NCBI GenBank assembly: GCA_021841025.1
Contig: JAKBWA010000070.1
Coordinates: 1 to 64,000 of the forward strand
From: Bacillota bacterium
GTDB taxonomy: Bacteria; Bacillota; Sulfobacillia; Sulfobacillales; Sulfobacillaceae
Length of the DNA stretch: 64,000 nucleotides
Direction: 5' to 3'
The notes under the pieces are model-generated. The model worked only from the letters and a program-made list of their open reading frames with translations, made no database searches and was not told where the DNA came from. Both the position numbers and the translations under genes were made by a program. Each line of letters opens with the position of its first letter. Within the stretch, counting starts at the first letter, position 1. This document shows, one piece after another, positions 25,582-34,396 of the stretch.

Positions 25582-27717
25582 ATGGACAGAATAGGCATCT
25601 CCGAGTCAATGCATAAAAAAATATTCTCCACGCTTCATCATGTGTTTCATCTATCCCAGTTTCGCCCTTTGCAACAGGAAATTATTGCTCAAATTTTTAT
25701 GGGTTATTCGCAGTTGGCCATCTTGCCGACAGGCGCTGGCAAATCTCTTTGCTATCAGTTGCCCAGCGTGCTGTTGCCAGGGCCCACTGTGGTGATTTCG
25801 CCTTTGTTGAGTTTGATGCAGGAACAAGCCCAGCGCATGCAATCTCTGGGAATTAACGCAATGACCTGGAGTCATTGGGACAGCCCGCAACAACGCCGCA
25901 ACGTCTTAAAGGACTGGCGTTTACGAAAGTTGCAAGTGGTCTTTTTGGCCCCGGAGCGGCTTAGGCATCCAGAATTGCTTCGGCAACTCAACACCTTGCC
26001 TTGCAGCTTGCTGGTCGTCGATGAAGCTCATTCGATTTCCGAATGGGGACATGACTTTCGCCCAGACTACCGGCGAATCAGTCATTTTCGGCATCAAATG
26101 GGCGATCCTCCCATTTTAGCCTTGACGGCTACGGCAACTCCCCGAGTGGAAGAGGATATTCTTCGGCATCTGGGACTGAGTGCACAAAATTTCCGCATCA
26201 TTCGGCAAGCCATGGACCGCCCCAACATCTTTTTGGGAGTGCAGGTGGCACAAACTCATCAGGAAAAACATCGAAACGTTTTTGAAGCCATTCGTCAGGA
26301 GTCCGGAGCCGTTATCATATATACCTGGACACGCCGGCAAGCTGAATATTGGGGACAATGGCTAAGCCGTGCATTTGCGGAAAAGGTTGGCATCTACCAC
26401 GCCGGATTAAGTCAAGAAGATCGCATCCAGGTGCATCAAGAGTTTTCTAAGGGAACGCTGCGCCTTGTGGCGGCCACGACGGCCTTCGGTATGGGGATTG
26501 ACCGCAGTGATGTCAGGGGCGTGTTAAATATTGGCATGCCGCCATCAGTGGATGCTTACACCCAACAATGGGGCCGAGCCGGACGCGATGGCAATAAAGC
26601 CTGGGCAAGACTTATTGTCACTCCCGGCGATATTGCCCAGCGTTACCGGATGCTCTTGCAAGAAAAGCCCCAAATTCAAGCCGTTGAGCGGGTGATGAGC
26701 ATTTTAAGCAGGGGGCCTTTGCACAAATCCTGGTGGTGGGATGTCGGATCCAGCGAAAAAAATAGCGGCCCGGACGAAAGCATCGGGGAGGCCGTATTAA
26801 TCTCATTGGAAGAAATGGGAGTACTCGAAGTCGTGGCGAAAACCGGGCACCAGGCCCTGATTACCGTGAAACAACCGGTTCAGTCCTGGATGGCAGCAGC
26901 TATGAAGGATCGGCTTGACCAGCGCTATAAGCAGCGTCTGAGCCAATATGAAAGTATGAAGAGCTATATCGAAGCCAACAGGTGTCGGCGAGAAGAGACT
27001 TTAGCCTATTTTGGACAATCTTCCTCGTCTTCGTCCTGGGTCGCGAATCAAGACTGTTGCGATGTCTGTCTGGAGGGGATGCCCAAAAGCAGTGATACCG
27101 AAACAACATCTCTTGAGACATGGCCGAGACTCGTAGCATGGCGTCAAAGGATAGCACAACGCGACAGTGTCAGGCCCTATATTATTTTTAGCGATAAGAC
27201 GTTGCGTTTATTGGCTAGCCGGGCTCCCAAGACTCTGGACGAATTGCGTCAATGTCCTGGCATCGGGCCAATCAAATTGGCCCGTTATGGGAAAGATCTT
27301 CTGGCGTTGCTGCAGCATGACCCCCTTTCAGTCAGAGTTGAGAGTGCTAAAACAGCCAAAGAGCAATCGTGGGATTTGTTTCGGGAAGGCATACCATTGG
27401 ATCAAGTTGCTCTTCGGGTTAATCGAAAGCCATCGACGGTCATCGGGTATTTGGAAGAATGGATCCAATATGATACCACGTTGTCCTGGCGTTGGTACGG
27501 GGAGAGTATCGTTCATCCCCGGGTGCGGGAGAAGCTCGAGCCAATATTGACCCAAAACCCGGAGATGACGCTGAAGTCGCTGTTTGTCCTTTTAAAAGGT
27601 GAATACTCTTACGGAGAGTTGCGTATAGCTCTGGCCTTGATCAAGAAATCATGGCGCTCGTCCCACGTGGGCTGCAAGCCAGACCCCAATGCTCACACTG
27701 CCTCCGGTGGCGAGTAA
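25582..27717 (+). CDS. recQ: RecQ-family ATP-dependent DNA helicase
   Basis: About 711 residues. Superfamily 2 helicase motifs in order: FRPLQQEII (motif 0), LPTGAGKSLCYQLPS (I), VISPLLSLMQEQ (Ia), VVDEAHSISEWGHDFRPDY (II, DEAH plus aromatic loop), ALTATATPRV (III), IYHAGLS and TTAFGMGIDRSDVRGVL (V), QQWGRAGRDG (VI). RecQ zinc site: CRREETLAYFGQ ... CCDVC. Then a winged-helix/RQC region, an HRDC domain (LRLLASRAPKTLDELRQCPGIG) and a C-terminal helix-turn-helix like Bacillus RecQ. Start chosen at ATG 25582 because the terminator covers upstream codons; ATG 25609 is possible. Confidence 0.94.
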   Translation: MDRIGISESMHKKIFSTLHHVFHLSQFRPLQQEIIAQIFMGYSQLAILPTGAGKSLCYQLPSVLLPGPTVVISPLLSLMQEQAQRMQSLGINAMTWSHWDSPQQRRNVLKDWRLRKLQVVFLAPERLRHPELLRQLNTLPCSLLVVDEAHSISEWGHDFRPDYRRISHFRHQMGDPPILALTATATPRVEEDILRHLGLSAQNFRIIRQAMDRPNIFLGVQVAQTHQEKHRNVFEAIRQESGAVIIYTWTRRQAEYWGQWLSRAFAEKVGIYHAGLSQEDRIQVHQEFSKGTLRLVAATTAFGMGIDRSDVRGVLNIGMPPSVDAYTQQWGRAGRDGNKAWARLIVTPGDIAQRYRMLLQEKPQIQAVERVMSILSRGPLHKSWWWDVGSSEKNSGPDESIGEAVLISLEEMGVLEVVAKTGHQALITVKQPVQSWMAAAMKDRLDQRYKQRLSQYESMKSYIEANRCRREETLAYFGQSSSSSSWVANQDCCDVCLEGMPKSSDTETTSLETWPRLVAWRQRIAQRDSVRPYIIFSDKTLRLLASRAPKTLDELRQCPGIGPIKLARYGKDLLALLQHDPLSVRVESAKTAKEQSWDLFREGIPLDQVALRVNRKPSTVIGYLEEWIQYDTTLSWRWYGESIVHPRVREKLEPILTQNPEMTLKSLFVLLKGEYSYGELRIALALIKKSWRSSHVGCKPDPNAHTASGGE

Positions 27718-28707
27718 TTGGCATGCGGGGCGGTTTAAGTCCCGGCGGACTTTACGGTCAGAAAGATAAAAACCTAAAAGACCTCGAGCTACGTAGCGGT
27801 GAAAGGCGGCATCCGGAACTGACTTGGCCTGATGCACAATATGACGATAGATCTTTTGTAAACGGTGTGTCGCCTGTTCCCGGTCTTGGTAGTAAGTGAC
27901 AAAGTTCAAGTCGCCGCCTTCTAAGTCCTCTTTTTGGTCTATCAGGTAATCCAGCAAGATATGTAAAGCGCCAATCCAGGGGAAATATAAATCGTATAGG
28001 GATTCAATGCTCTCTCGTTTGGGACTGGGTTCCAGTGCCAGGGTAAGCAGTGCGAAAATGCCTAAGGTGCTCCCTGATGCGGCTGCAAATTCCCACCAGA
28101 ATAACCCATCTTGCGGATCCGATTCCTTGTGAAACCATTTTGTTAATCTGTCGAGCCGTGTGGATACGGGTCCATGTTTGTAGACTTGCAAGTCTATATA
28201 CAGCTGGACTAAGCGCATGATCCTGTCTTGAACTTTCGCGTAACCGGGAAACCGAGCCAGGGCTTGTTGCGAACGCAGCACCAGCGAAGCCATATAGCCC
28301 CCGTCGTCATTATAGGGATGATCGCGGTAATAGTCGCGAACGGGCGCGTAAGGGGTGGTCGCATCAACTAATGCTTGGTGAAGCCAGCGCAGGTTATCCG
28401 GATCTTGCGACGGTCCCCGGTCCGTCACGGTGTCCAGATAGTCGCACAAACTCTGATAGGGAACTAAAAATTCCAGCAAATACCCATGGGGATCGCGTGA
28501 GGGACCGCCATACACCCCGCCGCCTTCACAATGAAACTGTTTCGTCCGAAGGGAACTGAGAGCTTGGTCACGCAAATCCGAATCAGGGATATCTTGTGCC
28601 TGTTGATGCAATTGGGCAATGAGATGAATGACACGGGGGCGAACCACACGAAAATATTCTGCTCCCCACTGCCACGGGCGCATGAAATCCCATAATTTTC
28701 CCGACAT
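27649..28707 (-). CDS. Tetraprenyl-beta-curcumene synthase-like (DUF2600/YtpB)
   Basis: About 352 residues. Large terpene synthase family without the usual DDxxD; the family-typical acidic motif DYLDTVTDRG is at about residue 90, with YNDDGGYMASLV and LDYLIDQKEDLEGGDLNFVTYY further on. Bacillus YtpB makes C35 tetraprenyl-beta-curcumene from heptaprenyl diphosphate, a precursor of sesquarterpenes. AAGGAG ribosome site before ATG 28707. The 3' end overlaps the RecQ gene end by 69 bases, convergently. No squalene-hopene-type cyclase lies next to it. Confidence 0.88.
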   Translation of the reverse strand: MSGKLWDFMRPWQWGAEYFRVVRPRVIHLIAQLHQQAQDIPDSDLRDQALSSLRTKQFHCEGGGVYGGPSRDPHGYLLEFLVPYQSLCDYLDTVTDRGPSQDPDNLRWLHQALVDATTPYAPVRDYYRDHPYNDDGGYMASLVLRSQQALARFPGYAKVQDRIMRLVQLYIDLQVYKHGPVSTRLDRLTKWFHKESDPQDGLFWWEFAAASGSTLGIFALLTLALEPSPKRESIESLYDLYFPWIGALHILLDYLIDQKEDLEGGDLNFVTYYQDREQATHRLQKIYRHIVHQAKSVPDAAFHRYVARGLLGFYLSDRKVRRDLNRPACQLLATGGSVSIGVWLAAHVGRAP

Positions 28708-29187
28708 AAGTAATCTCCTTAACAATGCCATTCTTATCCCTAAGCCTACCACAGTGTATGCTCAAGAAGCGCGGCTAGACCAATTCTCTTAATCCCAGAC
28801 ATCAAGTGAACACCGATCCATGATACCCAAAAATATTTGCCCCGTCCCTATTTTCGCCAGTCAGGCAGACAATCTCAAGATGTCTTAGACATACGTGCTA
28901 CTTTATCCCTTGCCGCTTATGGGGCACGAGATGCAATGCGGCACTGTGGTGCTATTCCTGTTCTTTGCACAAGTTCAAGGCACAGAAGAATCTGGAAAAG
29001 GTTGCAAGCTAAAGCGATGCAAGACGCCATCTCAATGACGCGAAAGGGAAAAACCCCAGGTGGTCCGATCTGTGCCTGGGGGTCTATTCTCAAAACAGCG
29101 AAGGCGGTGAAAGGCCGGAAGATTTTTCTTTCACCGCCCCTGGATTAAGTACAGGATTCAAGGCCAGATAGCGCGCACAACCCGTCA
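28708..29187. other. Gap with two hairpins, no supported gene
   Basis: A plus-strand frame at 28837-29148 has no ribosome site and crosses two hairpins, so it is not accepted. CCCCAGG...CCTGGGG near 29053-29083 is a 7-bp stem. Confidence 0.35.
29103..29138 (-). terminator. Hairpin downstream of tricorn gene
   Basis: GGCGGTGAAAG (29103-29113) pairs perfectly with CTTTCACCGCC (29128-29138), 50 bases after the tricorn stop. No clear T-run on the minus strand, so it may be a 3' end processing or stabilising stem. Confidence 0.6.
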
Positions 29188-32100
29188 TTAGTGCCTGGGT
29201 GGCAGGGGCGGCGGGGAGAGGTTGGGTTTTTCAGTGAAATCCGGTACTACAGGCGGTTCAGAACTCAGTCGGTCTAATGCTTCCCGAATGGCGCGGTCCA
29301 ACTGGTTGTCTTTGTTATCACGATAGTCTTCCGGGGTGTTTTGGACGGGAATAGTGGGGTCAGTGCCATAGTTCTCCACTCCCCATCCCACATCTTTAAA
29401 CCAAAACGAAAACTCGGGCTGGGTTGTGACGCTGCCGTCGACGAGACGGTGACGCACCGATATTCCAATGACTCCACCCCATGTTCTTTGTCCCACCAAA
29501 GGGCCCAAGCCCATAAGCTTAAATGAATGGGAAAAGATATCCCCGTCAGATCCCGCGTACTCATTGGTTAAAGCCACGATGGGACCCAACACGCTGTCCT
29601 GGGGATAGGGTTCGGGCTGTCCGTGCCGGGAAACATCGTAACCCAAGCGGCGCCGCTGCAGGTTTTCTAAAATTAGCTGCGAAACATGGCCGCCTCCATT
29701 GAAGCGAACGTCTACAACGAGTCCCTCATATTCGCATTCACGGAGATAAGCCCGGTAAAATTCAGCAAAACCGCGCGGCCCCATATCGGGAATGTGGACA
29801 TAGCCTAACCGGCCATGAGACAACTTATGCACTTTTTCACGGTTCTCGTTCACCCATTGCCGGTAATACACGGGCATTTCTTGTGTCAGCGGCACGACAA
29901 TGGGGGTGTGCACCGAGCGATCTTGAGGACGGATAATAGTCAGTTGAACTTCTCGTGCAGCTTTGTTGATCAGTTGAGCTTCGGGAGCAAGTTTCGGATC
30001 AAGAGGCCTATTATCCACTAAAGTGATCACGTCGCCTTCCCTGATTTCCACACCCGGTGCCAACAGCGGCGAATTTTCGTCTTCATATGTATTGTCTCCT
30101 CGTGCAATATGCCTAATCTCGTAACCGTTAAATTCTTGATTCCATCGGTAGGTCGAGGCAAGGAAACCAATACGGTGGTTTGGCTCGGGATGGTAGTCTC
30201 CTCCCAGTTCATAAGCATGTGAGGTACCCAGTTCCCCTTGCATCTCCCAAACCAAATCGGAAAATTCGGAGCGTGTAGCGACTTTTGGCAATAACTCTTG
30301 ATATCGGCGAAAGATTTCCTCCCAATCGATTCCGGACATACTCTCGGACCAAAAGTTGTCTCGCATCAACCGCCACGCCTCGCGCAGCATTTGTTCCCAT
30401 TCCGCTCGCCGGTTGACAGACAAGGCAATACGGTCAAGATCGACCCATCCCGATTCGCGCCCGGGTTTGGTGGAATTTTTGTCCTCAAGTTTGTCTGTAG
30501 CTTTGCCCACATGCAAAGTCTTGCCTTGACGAATAGCTAACGTATCGCGTTTGGCATTGAGGCTAAAGTTCGTAATACGGGATGCCAGGACGTCTTCTTT
30601 TAAGTCCTTAAACGAATAGACGTGCAAGGTGGCATCCTTGGCGATGCGCGTGTCAAACGAAGATCGTCCTAAACTGCCATGCGGTTCGACAGTAGTCCAG
30701 TACACTTTGTCACGTCCAGCTTCTAGTTGGCGATAGATGCCTTCGGGAACCGGAAAGGGGATGGCTCTTTCCAATATCCCGTCAAAGTCAATGACGACCT
30801 CCAAATTGGCGTCGTTCTCCTGATTGTCTGTTTTGTCAACGGACTCCAAGAGCGGGTGAATTTCAGGAAGAAAGGGAGATCTTTGGTTCTTGCGCAGAGG
30901 AATCACGTAAGGATGCATTCCGCTCGGGAAGCCTAAATCAAAGCGCAAATTGTCATAGACGGGATCAAAGACCCGGTAGGACAGGAAATAGAGAAAGTGA
31001 CCAGCCCTATCGAACACCGGATCCGTATCGATAAGCACGGGTCGGGAAATCCAACGTGATTCCTCAGAGACAAGATCATAGATCTTGATTCCGCAGGTTT
31101 TCGACGACTCGTGAATGCCGTAACAGACCCAGCGGCTGTCAGGAGAAATGTCCACTCCCCGAATTGGTCCGAAATCCGAAGAATCCAAAAGAGTAAGCTT
31201 CATCGTATTGAGATCCGCCATCCACAATTCGTGACGCTGATTGGCCAAAATAGCGAATTGGCCGTTGGCAGAGATCTTCAACAATTCTGCTTGACCAATG
31301 TTTCCTGGTATGGCCCTTCTGGCATTGGTGGCGATATCGATAATTTCCAGGCCTTCTTCACCCCCGTCATCGGAAATTGTCAGCACCTGGGAATGATTCG
31401 CAATCCAGTGGATGAGGCGATAACGGACACCGTCTTGAGCTCCTAACGGCTTGATCGGGCCCTCCCAGTTGCCCATATGATACAGCTTGCCCCGGGTGGT
31501 TATTAAAAGTTGGGAACCATCCGGATTGAGGGCATATTCGGTCCAGAAATTACGCGCTTTCGCATAGTAGGGCTCGATTTCGGTGCGTTGGCTGTGATAT
31601 TCAATGTCCAAACGGGAATTCTTTCCCGTTTGGGGATCCAAAACATATAAATCTCCTCCAGCATGGTAGGCAATGTAGTGCCCATCGGTGGAAGCATTGC
31701 GCACATAATATCGTTCATGATCGGTATGTCTGAGTAAATGGCTGCCGTCAGGGTCAATGGAATAGATATTGGCATATCCCTCATGATCGGAAATGAAATA
31801 GATCCGGTGTCCGACCCACATGGGGCATGCAAAATTTCCATTGACCCCTTCATAACGATAAAATGAACCTAGTCCGTCCTGATCAATCCATAACTGGCCC
31901 ACGGTTCCTCCGCGGTATCTTTTCCAACGCGCCGGATCGGCGGTGTTGCGTCCTAGTACGATCTGACCTTTGGGGCCAAACGCGATATTGTTGGCTGGGC
32001 CGAGATTCATGGCCTCAGGCTCTCCCCCGGTCAAAGGGAGCTTGTAAAGCATAAAGAGAGATCGGAAGGGCTGAGCATGATTGGATGAGATTATCAAAGA

Positions 32101-32394
32101 TCCATCGGGATGAAAAGCCACAGGGTAGGTTGTTGCGCCCCAATAGGTTAGCCGTGTGACTTCTCCGCCTTCCTTCGGCATGATATAAACCTCGTTGTCT
32201 CCTTCCTCACGCCCTACAAAGCAGATCCATTGCCCGTCCGAAGAAAGTATGGGGCGCAGGGCGGAACCCCATCCCGCCGTGAGGCGGCGAGCCAACCCTC
32301 CTTCCTGATCGACACTCCACAAATCGTCTTCACTGACAAAGACAATGAGATGGTGCGCAATAGCCGGATACCGGTAGTAGCCAGAAATAGACAT
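29188..32394 (-). CDS. Tricorn protease homologue
   Basis: 1068 residues, the full size of Thermoplasma tricorn core protease. N-terminal two thirds: two beta-propellers with repeated LTxxxGG/SPDGxxI units (e.g. RLTAGWGSALRPILSSDGQWICF). C-terminal: core with GTSHAYE (catalytic His region), PDZ domain around residues 760-850 (APGVEIREGDVITLVDNRPL), and S41 peptidase domain VRFNGGG and EYAGSDGDIFSHSFK with the nucleophilic Ser before Asp, then GQRTWGGVIG. Tricorn trims peptides to 2-4 residues downstream of the proteasome or other proteases. GAGGAGG before ATG 32394. Neighbouring peptidases suggest peptide catabolism. Confidence 0.95.
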   Translation of the reverse strand: MSISGYYRYPAIAHHLIVFVSEDDLWSVDQEGGLARRLTAGWGSALRPILSSDGQWICFVGREEGDNEVYIMPKEGGEVTRLTYWGATTYPVAFHPDGSLIISSNHAQPFRSLFMLYKLPLTGGEPEAMNLGPANNIAFGPKGQIVLGRNTADPARWKRYRGGTVGQLWIDQDGLGSFYRYEGVNGNFACPMWVGHRIYFISDHEGYANIYSIDPDGSHLLRHTDHERYYVRNASTDGHYIAYHAGGDLYVLDPQTGKNSRLDIEYHSQRTEIEPYYAKARNFWTEYALNPDGSQLLITTRGKLYHMGNWEGPIKPLGAQDGVRYRLIHWIANHSQVLTISDDGGEEGLEIIDIATNARRAIPGNIGQAELLKISANGQFAILANQRHELWMADLNTMKLTLLDSSDFGPIRGVDISPDSRWVCYGIHESSKTCGIKIYDLVSEESRWISRPVLIDTDPVFDRAGHFLYFLSYRVFDPVYDNLRFDLGFPSGMHPYVIPLRKNQRSPFLPEIHPLLESVDKTDNQENDANLEVVIDFDGILERAIPFPVPEGIYRQLEAGRDKVYWTTVEPHGSLGRSSFDTRIAKDATLHVYSFKDLKEDVLASRITNFSLNAKRDTLAIRQGKTLHVGKATDKLEDKNSTKPGRESGWVDLDRIALSVNRRAEWEQMLREAWRLMRDNFWSESMSGIDWEEIFRRYQELLPKVATRSEFSDLVWEMQGELGTSHAYELGGDYHPEPNHRIGFLASTYRWNQEFNGYEIRHIARGDNTYEDENSPLLAPGVEIREGDVITLVDNRPLDPKLAPEAQLINKAAREVQLTIIRPQDRSVHTPIVVPLTQEMPVYYRQWVNENREKVHKLSHGRLGYVHIPDMGPRGFAEFYRAYLRECEYEGLVVDVRFNGGGHVSQLILENLQRRRLGYDVSRHGQPEPYPQDSVLGPIVALTNEYAGSDGDIFSHSFKLMGLGPLVGQRTWGGVIGISVRHRLVDGSVTTQPEFSFWFKDVGWGVENYGTDPTIPVQNTPEDYRDNKDNQLDRAIREALDRLSSEPPVVPDFTEKPNLSPPPLPPRH

Positions 32395-32534
32395 CAGAAA
32401 CCTCCTCAGTTGATCCCTGTTCCGAAATGGGGAAAGTCAGGGGTTTTGCTCCGTTAACATGTATTTTTCTAGTATCAAAAATGTTCACGCTTTTATGTGC
32501 TCACCAGGATGGCACTAAGAACACAAACCAGCAG

Positions 32535-33131
32535 TTAAACTTCATGGTTTAGCCATTTCTTCATCACATCCAGGGTAATGCGGACGACGGCAATTTGATC
32601 ATCGAGGCCCATGCTCGGGACATGAGACATTTGGGCTGCCTGACTAGGTAGCACAGGCAGGTGCAAAAATCCTGCGGGAATATCGGGCGCACTATGACGC
32701 ATTAAGTACAGCGCTTGATTGCACATAAAGGTTCCTGCAGATAAAGAGAGCTCTAGAGGCAAGTTGTGATCATGAACCTCAGTGAGGATAGGGCCAAGAG
32801 GCAAGGTGCTAAAGTAGGCGCTGGGACCTTCTCGGACGACAGGCTCCTCGGTGTGGATTGCATTGCGATTGTCTTTGAGTGGGGAATCAATTAGGTTGAT
32901 GCCAATGCGTTCCAAAGTAGGCACGGAGCGTCCTTGGGCTTGGCCCAGTCCTAAAATCGCATCAGGTTTAACCTGGGCAATCCACTGGGGAAGTTGTTCT
33001 TCAACATCTTGCTTGGACGTGTGAAGCTCTTTAATGGCCACATCGTCCAGGCGGGGAAGACGCGTGGCGACTTCTTGCGATACATTGACCAAATGATTGC
33101 CAAACGGATCAAAAAACGTTACAAGAATCAC
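32535..33131 (-). CDS. pcp: Pyroglutamyl-peptidase I (peptidase C15)
   Basis: Removes N-terminal pyroglutamate from peptides. 198 residues, a little short of the usual 200-215. Starts MILVTFFDPFGNH (family VTGFxPFG, here F for G). Catalytic Glu, Cys and His segments: LERIGINL, SAGTFMCNQALY (nucleophile Cys), AGFLHLPVLP (His). GTG 33131 has GAAGGCGG upstream. Lies 140 bases before tricorn on the same strand, so cotranscription is plausible. Confidence 0.92.
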   Translation of the reverse strand: MILVTFFDPFGNHLVNVSQEVATRLPRLDDVAIKELHTSKQDVEEQLPQWIAQVKPDAILGLGQAQGRSVPTLERIGINLIDSPLKDNRNAIHTEEPVVREGPSAYFSTLPLGPILTEVHDHNLPLELSLSAGTFMCNQALYLMRHSAPDIPAGFLHLPVLPSQAAQMSHVPSMGLDDQIAVVRITLDVMKKWLNHEV

Positions 33132-33551
33132 AATTAATCCGCCTTCCGTTAAAATATCGGATAGTATCTTGCCATAGATTTATACATGGCGCACAAATAA
33201 TCTCTGTTGTTTTAGATTTGGAATTTGTCTCTTTTATGTCCAATTGTTGTCTTCTGATTATATCATTAAGAAATTTTACAATACTACTGTCACGAAGGGT
33301 GGGCGAGGTCATGTGATGTCCTTGTGAATTGCCGGAGATTTGAATTTGCACCACTAGACGTTTCGTTTATGTGAAGATACGGGGGATATTGCGCTGATCA
33401 AGATTGGCAAGAAATCGGGTAGGATAAAGTGCCTTCTTAAAGACCGGAAAACGAGCAATGCCCCTTTCTCACCCCTTTTTTCCCCCCTTTCCTCGGGAAA
33501 GGGGGGAAAGGGGTCAGGATGTGAGTTTGTGTTGGAAAGATAGAGACTCGT
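33132..33551. other. Gap with a long hairpin, otherwise no gene
   Basis: Short minus frame at 33109-33354 has no ribosome site and overlaps the pcp start. AT-rich sequence here probably holds the pcp-tricorn promoter. Confidence 0.35.
33471..33514 (-). terminator. Long GC/purine hairpin after the zinc-ribbon gene
   Basis: CCCCCCTTTCC (33482-33492) pairs with GGAAAGGGGGG (33496-33506) and, outside a 3-T bulge, ACCCCTTT pairs with AAAGGGGT (33507-33514). About 19 bp of stem with a 3-base loop. Arms are all-pyrimidine and all-purine. Lies 37 bases past the stop of the minus-strand small gene. Confidence 0.7.
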
Positions 33552-33749
33552 TTAGGCTGTGTGGCGCGTTGTAGGAGAATTCGTCCGATCCGCTTGTATC
33601 AAGTCTACGGGAATCCACGGTTCCAAGTCTTCCACATAGGCGCAGATCGGATAGTTGTCACAAATCTTGTAGACATCACTAGAAAGGTGATTGGTCACAG
33701 TGCGTAATGGATGACGACGGCATTTGGGACAAATCATAATTGTTAACAT
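33552..33749 (-). CDS. Small zinc-ribbon protein
   Basis: 65 residues with CPKC (residues 7-10) and C...C in KICDNYPICAYVE, a four-Cys zinc ribbon like the short topoisomerase-type zinc fingers. AAGGAGG lies 10 bases before ATG 33749. No specific function known; could bind nucleic acid. Tail is polar and disordered. Confidence 0.7.
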   Translation of the reverse strand: MLTIMICPKCRRHPLRTVTNHLSSDVYKICDNYPICAYVEDLEPWIPVDLIQADRTNSPTTRHTA

Positions 33750-33963
33750 CAGCCCAAAACCTCCTTTGATTGAGACCCAAATCCCTAAATCCAGCGAAAC
33801 CGTTTGGTCCTCCCAGACAAATAGCTATCTCTTTTTAAACATGGGTTCTTCACTCAACCACTGTCTTTACTTGTCATTAAACACGTTAGTTGTTTCCAAT
33901 CTGTTTCAAATCACGAAAGATTTGCTGAACACGATAACAATTACGCATCACCATCTCCTCTTC

Positions 33964-33984
33964 ATACCAGGCAGGGTATATAAT
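33964..33984 (+). promoter_or_regulatory. Promoter with overlapping CsoR-type operator
   Basis: ATACC-AGGCAG-GGTAT (33964-33979) is a G/C-centred dyad like CsoR/RcnR-family operators and overlaps a perfect -10 box TATAAT (33979-33984), 75 bases before the CsoR-family gene. Suggests autoregulation. Confidence 0.55.
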
Positions 33985-34058
33985 AGTAAAATAAGACGGC
34001 ATTTTTTTACCCTAAGCCGGATATCCTACAGACGCAAAGGGCGGTGAACCTGTATTCC

Positions 34059-34352
34059 ATGGACACAGAGAAACGCCCAGTAATTGCAAAATATTGGGAC
34101 CGAGATGACTTAATACGCCGAATGCGCCGAATTGAAGGGCAGGCCCGCGGAGTGCAAGCAATGCTGGAGCGAGATGAAGACTGTAAAGCAATATTGACTC
34201 AACTGGCTGCAATTTCCGGAGCTTTGGGCCAGGTGGCCCGAGTGGTCAGCGCATGCGGGGTGGTGGACGGTATTGAACAAGCTGCAGGACCACTGGATAG
34301 TGATCAGGTTCGGGCAATTTTAGCTGAACTGAATGCGAAGGGTCGATTATAG
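34059..34352 (+). CDS. CsoR/RcnR/CstR-family regulator with unusual ligand set
   Basis: 97 residues, all-helical DUF156 repressor: LIRRMRRIEGQARGVQAML, then DCKAILTQLAAISGALGQVARVVSAC. The first metal/thiol Cys (EDC) is kept, but the His and second Cys of copper CsoR (positions +25 and +29 after the first Cys) are replaced by Gly; instead a Cys is present at +24. Copper sensing by the normal site is therefore unlikely; a thiol/persulfide or other-metal role is possible. ATG 34059 chosen (AAGGGCGGTG upstream); GTG 34044 is alternative. Target genes unknown apart from its own promoter dyad. Confidence 0.87.
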   Translation: MDTEKRPVIAKYWDRDDLIRRMRRIEGQARGVQAMLERDEDCKAILTQLAAISGALGQVARVVSACGVVDGIEQAAGPLDSDQVRAILAELNAKGRL

Positions 34353-34396
34353 AACCCCGAAAGACTAGCTACCGAATAGTGTCATAAAGAGATCGG

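Noticed and set aside
28837-29148. 103-codon plus frame
   Set aside because: No ribosome site, spans two hairpins.
31111-31446. Frames antisense to tricorn and other large genes
   Set aside because: Shadows of real coding sequence without starts or families.
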